Source of the DNA: an uncultured Clostridia bacterium
Lineage (GTDB): Bacteria > Bacillota > Clostridia > TANB77 > CAG-508
DNA: 35,072 bases
Direction of reading: 5' to 3'
NCBI GenBank assembly: GCA_934168305.1
Contig: CAKPNF010000014.1
Coordinates: 1-35,072 of the forward strand
Shown: positions 6,279-15,545 of the stretch, in pieces
Layout of the letters: the number at the start of each line of letters is the position of its first letter
Numbering within the stretch: position 1 is the first letter of the stretch
Notes under the pieces: generated by a model
Seen by the model: the letters and a program-made list of their open reading frames with translations, nothing else
Databases searched by the model: none
Told to the model about the DNA's origin: nothing
Translations under genes and position numbers: made by a program

Positions 6279-8734
6279 TCTACTGTATCTTTCATTTCTG
6301 GTGTTAAAGTTTCTATACTTACAACCTTTCCACCATCATTTGTTCTCATTAAAGTAACACCTTGTGTTGATCTTCCAAGGACACTGATGTCTTTTACATT
6401 AAGTCTTATAATTGTTCCATTATCTGTAATTAACATTACATCATCTTCTTCTGTAGCAATTCTTGCCCCTACTAATTTTCCTGTTTTTGGTGTAATTTTG
6501 TATGTTATAACTCCTTTTCCACCTCTTATTTGCACTCTATATTCATCTAATTCTGTTCTTTTACCAAAACCATTTTCAGTTATAGCAAGAAGTGTTGCTC
6601 CTTTTCCGCCTGCAATTACTGATTCCATTCCAATTACTTCATCACCTTCATCTAACCTTATACCGATTACACCTTGTGAAACTCTTCCTATTGGACGTAC
6701 TTCTTTTTCATCAAATGTTATACACATTCCCTCATGAGTTACAAGTACAACATTATCTTCTCCGTCTGTTAATCTTACGGTAATAAGCTCGTCATCTTCT
6801 TTAAGTGTTATTCCTTGTAATCCTGTTCTTCTTGCAGAATTATATTCTGTAAGTGCGGTTTTCTTAATTAAACCATTCTTTGTTGCCATTAATAAGTATT
6901 TTCCTTCAGCAAAGTTTTGGATTGGTATAACTGCTGATACTTTTTCTCCTGCATCTAGGCTTAATAAATTAACTATTGCTGTTCCTCTTGCTGTTCTTCC
7001 TGCTTCTGGAATTTCAAATCCTCTTAATTTATATAGTTTTCCTTTATTTGTAAAGAATAAAATTGTGTCATGTGTAGATGCTGTAAATATTTGTTTTACA
7101 AAATCTTCTTCTCTTGTTGCTATTCCAGTAATACCTTTTCCACCTCTTCTTTGACTCTTATATGTGTCTATTGGCATTCTTTTAATATATCCAAAATGTG
7201 TTAATGCTACTACAGTTTGTTCTTCTTTAATTAAATCTTCAGCATTAAATTCTCCTGCTGCTGGTATTATCTTTGTTAATCTGTCATCTCCATATTTATC
7301 TTTTATTTCTAGTAATTCATCTTTTATAATAGTATATACTAATGTATCGCTTGAAAGAATATCTTTTAAATATGCTATTAATTTCATTAATTCATTATAT
7401 TCTTCATCGATTTTTTCTCTTTGTAATCCTGATAAACGTTTTAATTGCATATCCAAAATTGCTTGTGCTTGTATTTCAGATAATCCAAATCTTTCCATTA
7501 ATCTTTCTTTTGGATTGTCATATGATGAACGTATGATATTTATTACTTCATCTATGTTGTCTAATGCTATTTTTAATCCCTCTAAAATATGTGCTCTTGC
7601 TAGGGCTTTATCTAATTCAAATTTTGATCTTCTTAGTATAACTTCTTTTCTATGATTTATAAAGCAATCTAAACATTGTCTTAATGTTAATATTTTTGGT
7701 TCTCCATCGACTAATGCTAAAATTATTGCTCCAAATGTCTCTTGCATTTGAGTATGTTTGTACAATTGATTTAAAATAACTTGAGGTCTTGCATCTCTTT
7801 TTAATTCTACAACAACTCTTGTTTTTTCTTTTCTGTCAGATTCATCTCTTACTTCTGAAATTCCTTCTATTTTCTTTTCTTTTGATAAATCTGCTATTGT
7901 TTTTACAAGTTTTGCTTTATTAACTTGATATGGTAAAGAAGTAATAATTATTCTTTGTCTGTTTCCGCTCATTTCTTCAATTTCGGCTTCTGCCCTCATT
8001 ATTATTTTTCCTCTACCTGTTGTATATGCTTCCTTTATACCTTCTTTTCCTAATATTGTTGCTCCTGTTGGAAAATCTGGTCCTTTTATTATTTCCATTA
8101 ATTCTTCTATTGTTGTTTCTGGATTGTCTATAACTTTTACAATTCCATCTATTACTTCTGATAAATTATGTGGTGGTATATTTGTTGCCATACCTACGGC
8201 TATACCGGAAGAACCATTTACTAATAATGCTGGTATTCTTGCTGGTAAAACTGTTGGCTCTTGTAATCTATCATCATAGTTTGGCATAAAGTTAACTGTG
8301 TTTTTTTCTATATCTGTTAACATTAATTCTGATATTTTTGACATTCTTGCTTCAGTATACCTCATAGCAGCTGGGCTATCTCCATCTACTGAACCGAAGT
8401 TTCCATGTCCATCTACTAATGGATATCTCATTGTAAAGTCTTGTGCTAATCTTACCATTGCATCATATACTGAACTGTCCCCGTGTGGATGATAACGTCC
8501 TAAAACAGAACCTACTGTATTTGCACATTTACGGTATGCTTTATCTGCTGTAATTCCATCTTCGTGCATTGAATATAAAATTCTTCTATGTACTGGCTTT
8601 AAACCATCTCTAGCATCTGGAAGTGCACGTGATACTATAACGCTCATAGCATAGTCTATGTACGCTGTTCTCATTTCTTTGTCTATGTCTCTTTCGATTA
8701 TTTTTCCGTCTCTTCTTTGTGGTGTTTCTTCCAT
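6275..8734 (-). CDS. gyrA: DNA gyrase subunit A
   Basis: Complete 819-residue GyrA. It cuts and rejoins DNA in the gyrase A2B2 complex that introduces negative supercoils. The catalytic tyrosine is Y126 in AAMRYTEAR. The quinolone-resistance region reads HPHGDSSVYDAM, with serine and aspartate at the classical sensitive positions (S87, D91). The GyrA box QRRGGKG, which separates GyrA from ParC, is present, followed by the beta-pinwheel C-terminal domain. The ATG has an AGAGGG ribosome site and its own promoter. It is co-oriented with gyrB but separated from it by about 10.5 kb, whereas the two genes are normally adjacent in this region. Confidence 0.97.
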   Translation of the reverse strand: MEETPQRRDGKIIERDIDKEMRTAYIDYAMSVIVSRALPDARDGLKPVHRRILYSMHEDGITADKAYRKCANTVGSVLGRYHPHGDSSVYDAMVRLAQDFTMRYPLVDGHGNFGSVDGDSPAAMRYTEARMSKISELMLTDIEKNTVNFMPNYDDRLQEPTVLPARIPALLVNGSSGIAVGMATNIPPHNLSEVIDGIVKVIDNPETTIEELMEIIKGPDFPTGATILGKEGIKEAYTTGRGKIIMRAEAEIEEMSGNRQRIIITSLPYQVNKAKLVKTIADLSKEKKIEGISEVRDESDRKEKTRVVVELKRDARPQVILNQLYKHTQMQETFGAIILALVDGEPKILTLRQCLDCFINHRKEVILRRSKFELDKALARAHILEGLKIALDNIDEVINIIRSSYDNPKERLMERFGLSEIQAQAILDMQLKRLSGLQREKIDEEYNELMKLIAYLKDILSSDTLVYTIIKDELLEIKDKYGDDRLTKIIPAAGEFNAEDLIKEEQTVVALTHFGYIKRMPIDTYKSQRRGGKGITGIATREEDFVKQIFTASTHDTILFFTNKGKLYKLRGFEIPEAGRTARGTAIVNLLSLDAGEKVSAVIPIQNFAEGKYLLMATKNGLIKKTALTEYNSARRTGLQGITLKEDDELITVRLTDGEDNVVLVTHEGMCITFDEKEVRPIGRVSQGVIGIRLDEGDEVIGMESVIAGGKGATLLAITENGFGKRTELDEYRVQIRGGKGVITYKITPKTGKLVGARIATEEDDVMLITDNGTIIRLNVKDISVLGRSTQGVTLMRTNDGGKVVSIETLTPEMKDTVE

Positions 8735-8771
8735 TATTTTTCCCTCTTTTCACTAATTTTTGTACATTTGT

Positions 8772-8800
8772 ATTATACTAAACCATACAAAAATTTGCAA
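8772..8800 (-). promoter_or_regulatory. gyrA promoter
   Basis: On the minus strand TTGCAA (8795-8800), a 17-nt spacer, then a perfect TATAAT (8772-8777), about 35 nt before the gyrA start. gyrA therefore has its own promoter. The stretch from 8801 to 8977 shows no gene; it has only weak inverted repeats. Confidence 0.8.
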
Positions 8801-8977
8801 GTGATTTTAATAAAAAAATGCTAAAAAACTTAGGGAAATCTAATGTTTTGGGTTAGCTATTTTATTACAGTTCCTTATGTTATTTTTTAAATCATATTGT
8901 TAGATTTGCTTCATCTTAAAAAATTTATTTATACATAAATTTTTTATTTTTCTTTTTTTATATTTCGTATTAAAGTC

Positions 8978-9010
8978 AAAAAAAGCCCCACCATTTAGGT
9001 GACGCTTTTT
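8978..9010 (-). terminator. Terminator downstream of the prepilin-like gene
   Basis: On the minus strand AAAAAGC..CACC pairs with GGTG..GCTTTTTTT around a 5-nt loop, followed by a U-run. It lies about 100 nt past the stop of the prepilin-like gene and insulates gyrA. Confidence 0.75.
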
Positions 9011-9113
9011 GATATATTATATTTTCTAATTTTTTATTTTTTAAAATTTATAAGGACAAATTTAAACTATCTTTATTACATATTTAATTTAATTACTTTA
9101 GTATTCAAAACTA

Positions 9114-10433
9114 TTAATACAGTGTAGAACGAATTCCTACATTACTGTGGCTATTTGTAGTTTCATCCAAAGAACGATAAGCTGCTGGACATTCTATGCC
9201 TTTGTGATTGAAACTTCCTCCTCTAACAGCACAAGGTTTACTGGTGTCAGAAGATTTTTCTAAAGTCCATTCCCATTCATTTCCTGCAAAATCATATATA
9301 TTCATTTTTTTTAAATCTTCGGATGCTCCTGTTGTTGTTAATATTTCTGCGTTTTGTTCTTTTGTGCTTGCTGTTATATTTTTCCATGTACTATCTAATG
9401 AATTTGGTTTTATGTTATATTTTCCTCTTGTTAATATTATAGAATTATTTTTATAATTTCCCCAATTTGTACTATCTGCTTTTATATCCTTTAGTTCAAG
9501 CTCTGTTTTTGTTTCTATAAACTTACATACTAAATCCCATTGTATCCCAAATATTAAACTACTTGTTTTTGTTGAATCTGTTGACATAGCTGATGCTAAT
9601 TTTTGTGCCTCGCTACAATATACATAATTATAAGGTATTCTATTTACTTGACTTACAGCCCTAGGTGAATCATTATTTATATCGCTATGTAAATACCTTA
9701 TAAGTTTTATCTCATCAATTGTTGTGTCTGTGTTTGTTCCCTCTATTCCTGCTTCATATCTTGATATCCAAAATCCTCCATTTTTATATATGCTTTTTAG
9801 CATTTTTTGATATAATTCTTTATATTGGTTATAAGTTAATCCACATCCATTATTTAATTCTTTTTGAGCTTCATTTAATCCTTCCGTGTTCTTTGTTATC
9901 AAGTTATCTCCATCTTTAGCATACCATTCATCCGTCCAATTTAATTCCTGTCCTTCTAAATCTTTTTTATATTCTTTTGTATATTCTTTTAGTTTATTTT
10001 CTATATCTGTATAATTTTTATCTGTTAATGTTATATCTGTATTAATTGTTAGTTTAGAAAAAACTTCAGTTTTGGGTACTTCTACCCATACCCATTCGTT
10101 TTCATTAGTATCTCTTATGACTATTCCTTTATCTGCATCTCCTTCTATTACAACTGCTCCTAATGGTTTCGCTCCTTCTGGATTTGTATTATCTGTATCA
10201 ACATTAGTAATAGGAACACTTTCATATTTTGCTATCTTATCTGTATATTCATCCAATATTGTATTTTCTTTTAATTGAGCTTCTAATGTATTTTGTTTTG
10301 CTTGTTGTGCTTTTGTAAATAATCCTGTTTCCTTTAGACTAGTTATTGTTATTCCTGCTAATATTAATAATATTATTATTGTTATTACTAATGCTATTAA
10401 AGTTATACCTCTTTGCTTATCTGTTTTTTTCAT
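9114..10433 (-). CDS. Prepilin-like protein with FGE-sulfatase/C-type-lectin-like C-terminal domain
   Basis: A 439-residue surface protein. The N-terminus is a type IV prepilin signal: basic leader KKTDKQRG, then ITLIALVITIIILLILAGI, with cleavage expected after G9. The usual Glu at +5 is Ala. A charged, probably coiled stalk follows (about 30-70). The C-terminal half resembles formylglycine-generating-enzyme-like (SUMF/CLec) domains: GGFWISRYEAG, then NEWEWTLE, then AVRGGSFN and the final NVGIRSTLY. These motifs are those of ligand-binding lectin-fold proteins rather than an active oxidase. The ATG is preceded by GAGGAGG with an 11-nt gap. It is a single gene with its own terminator. The last about 110 nt look like a diversity-generating variable region (see findings). 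A role in adhesion is inferred. Confidence 0.8.
   Translation of the reverse strand: MKKTDKQRGITLIALVITIIILLILAGITITSLKETGLFTKAQQAKQNTLEAQLKENTILDEYTDKIAKYESVPITNVDTDNTNPEGAKPLGAVVIEGDADKGIVIRDTNENEWVWVEVPKTEVFSKLTINTDITLTDKNYTDIENKLKEYTKEYKKDLEGQELNWTDEWYAKDGDNLITKNTEGLNEAQKELNNGCGLTYNQYKELYQKMLKSIYKNGGFWISRYEAGIEGTNTDTTIDEIKLIRYLHSDINNDSPRAVSQVNRIPYNYVYCSEAQKLASAMSTDSTKTSSLIFGIQWDLVCKFIETKTELELKDIKADSTNWGNYKNNSIILTRGKYNIKPNSLDSTWKNITASTKEQNAEILTTTGASEDLKKMNIYDFAGNEWEWTLEKSSDTSKPCAVRGGSFNHKGIECPAAYRSLDETTNSHSNVGIRSTLY
9117..9232 (-). other. Candidate hypervariable (DGR-type) region of the CLec domain
   Basis: The 3' end of the prepilin-like gene encodes RGGSFN followed by irregular surface residues and ends NVGIRSTLY, the frame seen in variable regions of lectin-fold DGR targets. 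Several codons could derive from AAC/AAT by adenine mutagenesis (for example TAT, GAT, CAC, AGT, TCT). No template repeat or reverse transcriptase is in the window, so this rests on pattern only. Confidence 0.35.
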
Positions 10434-10721
10434 TTTTTGATTTTCCTCCTCATTTGTTAATCTTTATTATTTTTATTATCTTTATTTTTACAAATAATAT
10501 ACTCTGATTTTATATTTTTATTAACCAATATTATTCAATTTTCAAAGTTCTTTATTTGCAAAAAATATAAATAATATTATGTATTAATTTTACTAAACCT
10601 TTATTATTTTTGCAATACTTTTTTGAAAACATTTACGCTCTTAGTATATTCGTCTGTTTTTGTTTTTATAATATAATATTTTTGAAATTTTATGATAATT
10701 ATTTATGCAATATAATATTAA

Positions 10722-11006
10722 GGTTGGATAAAAATTAAAAAAATACACAAGAATTTAAAAATGAATAGAGAAAAGTTCTTAGAAATGATAGATATTTCTG
10801 ATGTATTCTTAGGTCAACTTGAGAGAGTTGAACGTTCTTTATGTACAAAAACTTTAGTTAAAATCGTGTATTGTACTGATATTTATTCTAATTTTATTTT
10901 ATTTGATAATCAAATTTCTAATAATACAATTTCAAAAATTAAAAGAATTTTAAATAGGTGTTCTGATAATGTTCTATATTATATTTATAATTTCTTTTTT
11001 ATGTAA
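10722..11006 (+). pseudogene. Relic of an XRE-family HTH regulator
   Basis: The segment MNREKFLEMIDISDVFLGQLERVERSLCTKTLVKIVYCTDI is the middle of an HTH_3 domain (recognition helix around ISDVFLGQLERVERSL), and ISKIKRILNRCSDNVLYYIY is the usual tail of small clostridial XRE regulators. The first helix is degraded. The frame runs back to 10722 (IKIKKIHKNLK) without a proper start, the ATG at 10761 has no SD, and part of the helix between KNLK and MNREKF seems deleted. It overlaps the DUF4160 relic tail to tail. Probably non-functional. The 290 nt before it (10434-10721) show nothing recognisable. Confidence 0.65.
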
Positions 11007-11191
11007 CTTTAACCACTCTTGTACCAATTTTAAAGCTCTTTTAGGTAAATCGTCTTAAAAGTTCACCTTTTTTTAATATTAATAACTACCATATATTAAC
11101 CATATAACGCATGTATATGTTGTGGATTATGTTTATTTTGTTGGAAATACATCTTTATAGATATTCTATAAAAATTAAATATTATCGGCAT
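10974..11191 (-). pseudogene. Broken DUF4160-family gene
   Basis: The start is intact: AAAGGAGG, then ATG at 11191 giving MPIIFNFYRISIKMYF, then QQNKHNPQHIHALYG, the DUF4160 signature around HxPxHxHA. A TAA then replaces the expected Glu codon. After further frame changes the reading resumes as KKGELL, and then DLPKRALKLVQEWLKLHKKE, the family's C-terminal helix. At least one stop and two frameshifts make it a pseudogene. DUF4160 genes usually pair with a DUF2442 gene; none is left here. Confidence 0.8.
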
Positions 11192-11257
11192 ATAAAATTC
11201 CTCCTTTATATTCTATTATTTATTTTGCTATAAAAATATTATTTTTTATTTTACATA

Positions 11258-11974
11258 TTAATTTAATTTTTCGGCCAATTCTATCTGTTCTTGTGTTAAA
11301 TTAAAATCTTGTCCATTATTTTTTATTAATTTATGTAAGTTTTCTATTGTCCTGACATCACTAATTGTTTTTTCTATTGGTATTAGATTATTAATTTCTT
11401 TTTCTATTTTTTTATATTCTTTTTCCATCCCCTCAAAATTTTTATTATTAAAATATTGTTTCCAATTATTTATATATTTTTCTGTATTTTCTAAAGAATT
11501 TATTTGTTTATTAAATGTATTTTCTATATTTTTTTCTACATTATTTAATATGCTATTTTTTCCTTGTTTAATTGTTTTTGCCACAGTCGAATTTATTAAA
11601 CCATTTTTATATACTTTATTTATAACAATATCTAATAAATTTGATACATTATCTATTATACCTCCACTTTTAATTGCATCTTGAACTTGAGTCATATTCT
11701 CGAAATTTCCTGTAACTATCCCTATTGCACTTTTTCCAACATTAATTGCATCATCTATACTTTTTTTAATTCCTTCTTTTAACCCATATTTTATTAAATT
11801 ATTTTTTAAATCAATAATTTGTCCTTCTATATAATCTGGTAATAAGGCTCTTATTCCAATATCAATTCCTGTATTAATTGTTTTTCCAAGAGTTGTTTCT
11901 AAAAAATTATTTTGTTCTATTTCATTATTTAAATTTTTATTTATTTCTATTACGTTATTTAGATTATTTTCCAT
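11258..11974 (-). CDS. Unrecognised helical protein
   Basis: 238 residues, rich in Asn, Ile, Lys and Glu, predicted mostly helical, with no signal peptide. The central part (about 35-125, IGIRALLPDYIEGQIIDLK and GKSAIGIVTGNFEN) is weakly hydrophobic, with regular glycines, and might be amphipathic or membrane-associated. The C-terminal half looks like coiled-coil (YINNWKQYFNNKNFEGMEKEYKKIEKEINNL). Start ATG at 11974 has AAGGAGA 8 nt upstream. Unlike the flanking DNA, the frame is intact with ordinary codon use, which argues it is under selection. I do not recognise the family. Position beside the secretion genes makes a substrate or accessory role possible, but nothing shows it. Confidence 0.7.
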   Translation of the reverse strand: MENNLNNVIEINKNLNNEIEQNNFLETTLGKTINTGIDIGIRALLPDYIEGQIIDLKNNLIKYGLKEGIKKSIDDAINVGKSAIGIVTGNFENMTQVQDAIKSGGIIDNVSNLLDIVINKVYKNGLINSTVAKTIKQGKNSILNNVEKNIENTFNKQINSLENTEKYINNWKQYFNNKNFEGMEKEYKKIEKEINNLIPIEKTISDVRTIENLHKLIKNNGQDFNLTQEQIELAEKLN

Positions 11975-12864
11975 ATCCTTTTCTCCTTTTTTTATATTTC
12001 TTTTATTTTATTAAATTAATTTAATAATATTTTTTTATTTATTTTTATTCTAAAAATTTATTAAATTATTTATTTTATTTTTATATATTTTTTATTTATA
12101 TTAAAATCTATTTTATTTTTATTAATTTAAAATTTATTTAACTTCGATTTTTTATAATTATTTTTTTAGAAATGTATTTTTTGCTTTTTATCTTTTTACT
12201 TTAATTTACAAATTAATACTTTTCTATAATTCTTCACGTATATATCTATTATATTTTTAATAATAATAAACAATTATTTCATTTTATGTTTACTGTTATT
12301 TTTAAAATTTTATATTTTAAGATTTTTTTATAATCTAGAAATGCGTAGATTCTTATGCTATTTAATTTATTAAATTTATGATATTTACTAAAAATTTACT
12401 TTGAAATTAGTTAACTAAATAATATAAGTTATTACTACTATTTATTCTCTTTTCTAATCTTATTAAATTTATTTATAATATCCTTTTATAAAATCTTTTT
12501 TATTTTACAACTTTTAAATATTTTTTAGAAAATATTTTTTAATTTATTTTAAATTAATTTCTTAAATATTTTTAATTTTTTTATTATTAACTTTTTTATT
12601 TCTAATTTTTATTAATTAATTTTATTTTAAATGTTCTCTTAAATTATTAATTTATTAATTTTACTTTTATTATTTAAATTTTTTTATATTATTTAATTTT
12701 TGTATTATTTATTTTTATTTATAATTTTTTTTACTATATTTTATTTCAATTTTATATTTAAACTTATAATTAATTTTTAAATTTTTTAAATATTTATATT
12801 TTTAATTTTTATTAAAAGATTTTTTTTATTACTTTTTTTTAATTATATTTTTACTTAACTTTAT

Positions 12865-13545
12865 TTTTTTTATAGATTTTTATTTTGAAAAATTATACTA
12901 TTAAAAATTATACTATTAAAAATATTAAATAATTATTTTCTTTTATATTTATTGTTTTTCTTTTGATTTTTTATTTATTTATATATACGTAGTTTTTTAA
13001 TACTTTTTTTCTTCTAATTTTTTAGATTTTATAAATTTTTATTTAAAATAAGGTAACTTTTTTTATATAATATTTTTTATAACTATAAGATTATTATAAT
13101 ATTTTTCTCTAACATCTAATTTTTTAAATTTATATTTATTATTAGTATGAATTCTATTTTATAATTTATTTTTTAATTTTTTATTTTTATTATAAATATT
13201 TTTATTTATTATCATCACATTTTTTATATTATTATTTTTTATAATTATTTTTTATATTTTATTTTATTTAATTTTTATGTATTAAATTTTATTCTAAATT
13301 TTTTTTAAAAAAACTTTTTAATTTTTATTAATTTTTTATTGAAATTAAAATAAAATATATTTTTATTATTTTAATTTAATTTTTATATTTTTTATTAAAT
13401 ATTTTTTATTTATTATCATAGTAATTTTATTTTTTAATTATTTATTTCTATTAATTTATAATTTATTGCAATTTATTTTTATTTATATTTTGTTTGATTT
13501 TATATTGATGTTTGAAATTAATTTTAAATTCTTTATATAAAGTTA
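12865..13545. repeat. Imperfect direct repeat, copy A
   Basis: Shares long stretches with copy B, offset about 757 bp, for example TTTTTAGATTTTATAAATTT followed by AAAATAAGGTAAC, and TTATTATTAGTATGAATTC. Divergence is by point changes and small indels, pointing to an old segmental duplication. Confidence 0.75.
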
Positions 13546-13621
13546 ATTAAAGTTGCGATGTCCCTTTTTAATCTTAACACATTAATAACCTTTTTCTATT
13601 TTTTATTCTATCTTTACTTAC

Positions 13622-14272
13622 TTTTTTATAGATTTTATTTTAAAACATTATACTTTTAAAAATGTTAAATAATTATTTTATTTTATGTTTACTGTTTTTC
13701 TTTAGATTTTTTATTTTTTTATTTTTTACTTATTTTATATATGCCTAGCTTTTTAATACTTTTTCCTCTCCTAATTTTTTAGATTTTATAAATTTTTATA
13801 TAAAATAAGGTAACCTTTTTTATATAATATTTTTTATTATAATTATAAGATTATTATAAGATTTTTTATATCTAATTTTTTAAATTTATATTTATTATTA
13901 GTATGAATTCAATTCTATAATTTATCTTTTAAATTTTTTTATTTTGATTATAATTATTTTTTATTTAAAAATATTTTAATCTAATTGTTAAAAAATTTTA
14001 TATTAATATTTTCAATAATTATTTTTTCTATTTTATTTAATTTTTTATTTTTTAAATTTTATTCTGAATTTTAAAAAAATCTTTTTTTATTTTTATTAAT
14101 TTTTTTTATTAAAATATATTTTTATTATTTTAATTTAATTCTTATATTTTTCTTAAATATTTTTTAATTATTTATTTTTATTAATTTATAATTTATTTTA
14201 ATTTATTTTTTTACTTATATTTTGTTTAATTTTATATTATTACTTAAAATTATTTTTAATTTTTTATATAAT
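13622..14272. repeat. Imperfect direct repeat, copy B
   Basis: Second copy of the segment at 12865-13545. The match is best around 13622-13930 and becomes looser toward 14272, where the shared TTATATTTTGTTT(G/A)ATTTTATATT ends it. Confidence 0.75.
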
Positions 14273-14399
14273 TATATTCTTAATTTTTATTATCATTTTT
14301 TATTTAAAAATTTTATCTTTGTAGTATTATATTTCATTAATATATTTTTTATTTAAAGTTTTATTATCTAATTTTTATATTTTAAAATTGTGTTAAATC

Positions 14400-15545
14400 T
14401 TATAAAATCTTTTCTACTATTATTTTTAAATTTTTATTATATTTTTTATCTTTAATATCAAACCTTTTAAAATTTGTATTTATTATTTTTTCATATTCTA
14501 TTTCATAATTTATTTTTCCAATTAATTTATTTTTATTAAAAATATTTTTAATAATTTTTTCATCTATAGAATTTTTATTAAATTTATTTATTAATATTTC
14601 TAAATTACTTTTTTTATTTAAATTATTTTTTTCTATTATTTTCTTAGCATTTTTTATTCCTAATAAATTTGGTCTAATTATTAAAATATTTTTTTCAAAA
14701 TTATTTATTATATTTTCATTTAATAAATTATTTTTATTTAAATAATTTTCAATAAAAATATAATCATAAATTTTTTTTAACCTTTTTATAATAATATTAT
14801 AATTAATAATTTTATTATAATAAATTACATCTATATTTTTATTAATTTTAATAATTAATTTATTTAATATTTTTTTATTTAAATATTTTAATTTATATTT
14901 TTTATTTTTATAATACTTTATAATTTTTATTTTCTTTTTTAATTTTTTATTTTTTTGAATTTTTATTTTTGATTTAAAAATTGTTTTGAAACATTGATTT
15001 TCTGAATTTAATTCAATAATTAAAATTTTATAATTTTGATTATTGAGAAATTTTGAAATATTAAAAATTGTTAATGTTTTTCCAACTTGTCTTTCTCCGA
15101 AAAAATTAATTATTTTTGAATTTTTATTTTTGATTTTTTTATTTACTAATATATTTTCTGTATTTTTTTTAAATTTTTTTTCTTCTGATATATTTTTATA
15201 ATTATTATAATTTTTTAACATATATAAATTTATATTTTTTTCATAATATATTTTTATTAAATTTTTATTATTAAATTTTATTTTATTTTTATTTTCTTTA
15301 TTTATTGTAATTATTATTTTTATTTTTTTATTTTTTTCTATTATTTTTTCTACTAATTTATTTAACTCTATTTCGCCAGGTAATTTTTCATCAATTATTA
15401 TATAATTAATTTCTGTATTTTTTTCTAATAATTCTAAGACTCCTTCTCTATATTGTATATCTCTTCCAATAATTTTAATATTTATTTCTCTTTTCAATTC
15501 ATTATTTAAATTAGGATTATTTATTGCTGTTATTATTTTTATCAT
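14400..15545 (-). CDS. CpaE/TadZ-like (MinD/ParA superfamily) ATPase
   Basis: 381 residues. The N-terminal about 110 residues resemble a degenerate receiver domain (NYIIIDEKLPGEIELNKLVE), and residues 140-380 a SIMIBI ATPase. The P-loop reads INFFGERQVGKTLTIFNISKFL, where the usual KGGxGKT is altered but GKT remains. The later YDYIFIENYLN and FEKNILIIRPNLLGIKNA pieces match the Walker A' (switch) and later strands loosely. This layout is typical of CpaE/TadZ proteins that place secretion or pilus machinery. The ATG at 15545 lies inside the virB4 3' end with GAAGGAGA upstream, so it is coupled to virB4. Its composition is extreme (mostly K, N and I), suggesting AT-driven drift; it may be weakly functional. 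Confidence 0.6.
   Translation of the reverse strand: MIKIITAINNPNLNNELKREINIKIIGRDIQYREGVLELLEKNTEINYIIIDEKLPGEIELNKLVEKIIEKNKKIKIIITINKENKNKIKFNNKNLIKIYYEKNINLYMLKNYNNYKNISEEKKFKKNTENILVNKKIKNKNSKIINFFGERQVGKTLTIFNISKFLNNQNYKILIIELNSENQCFKTIFKSKIKIQKNKKLKKKIKIIKYYKNKKYKLKYLNKKILNKLIIKINKNIDVIYYNKIINYNIIIKRLKKIYDYIFIENYLNKNNLLNENIINNFEKNILIIRPNLLGIKNAKKIIEKNNLNKKSNLEILINKFNKNSIDEKIIKNIFNKNKLIGKINYEIEYEKIINTNFKRFDIKDKKYNKNLKIIVEKIL

Larger units (their letters stand above)
11995..14395. other. 2.4-kb extremely AT-rich gene desert
   Basis: Nearly all A and T, with long T and A runs and stops in every frame. No gene, RNA or terminator can be supported. It contains an imperfect direct duplication (12865-13545 and 13622-14272) and a partial third copy near 12265-12330. 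It may be the decayed remains of genes or an AT-rich spacer. A small patch with more G and C near 13550-13570 has no recognised identity. Confidence 0.8.

Noticed and set aside
6275..8734. ParC instead of GyrA
   Set aside because: The GyrA box QRRGGKG is present and gyrB lies in the same origin region, so GyrA is the better call.
12000..14395. CRISPR array or iterons in the gene desert
   Set aside because: The repeats are two long diverged copies, not short evenly spaced units with unique spacers.
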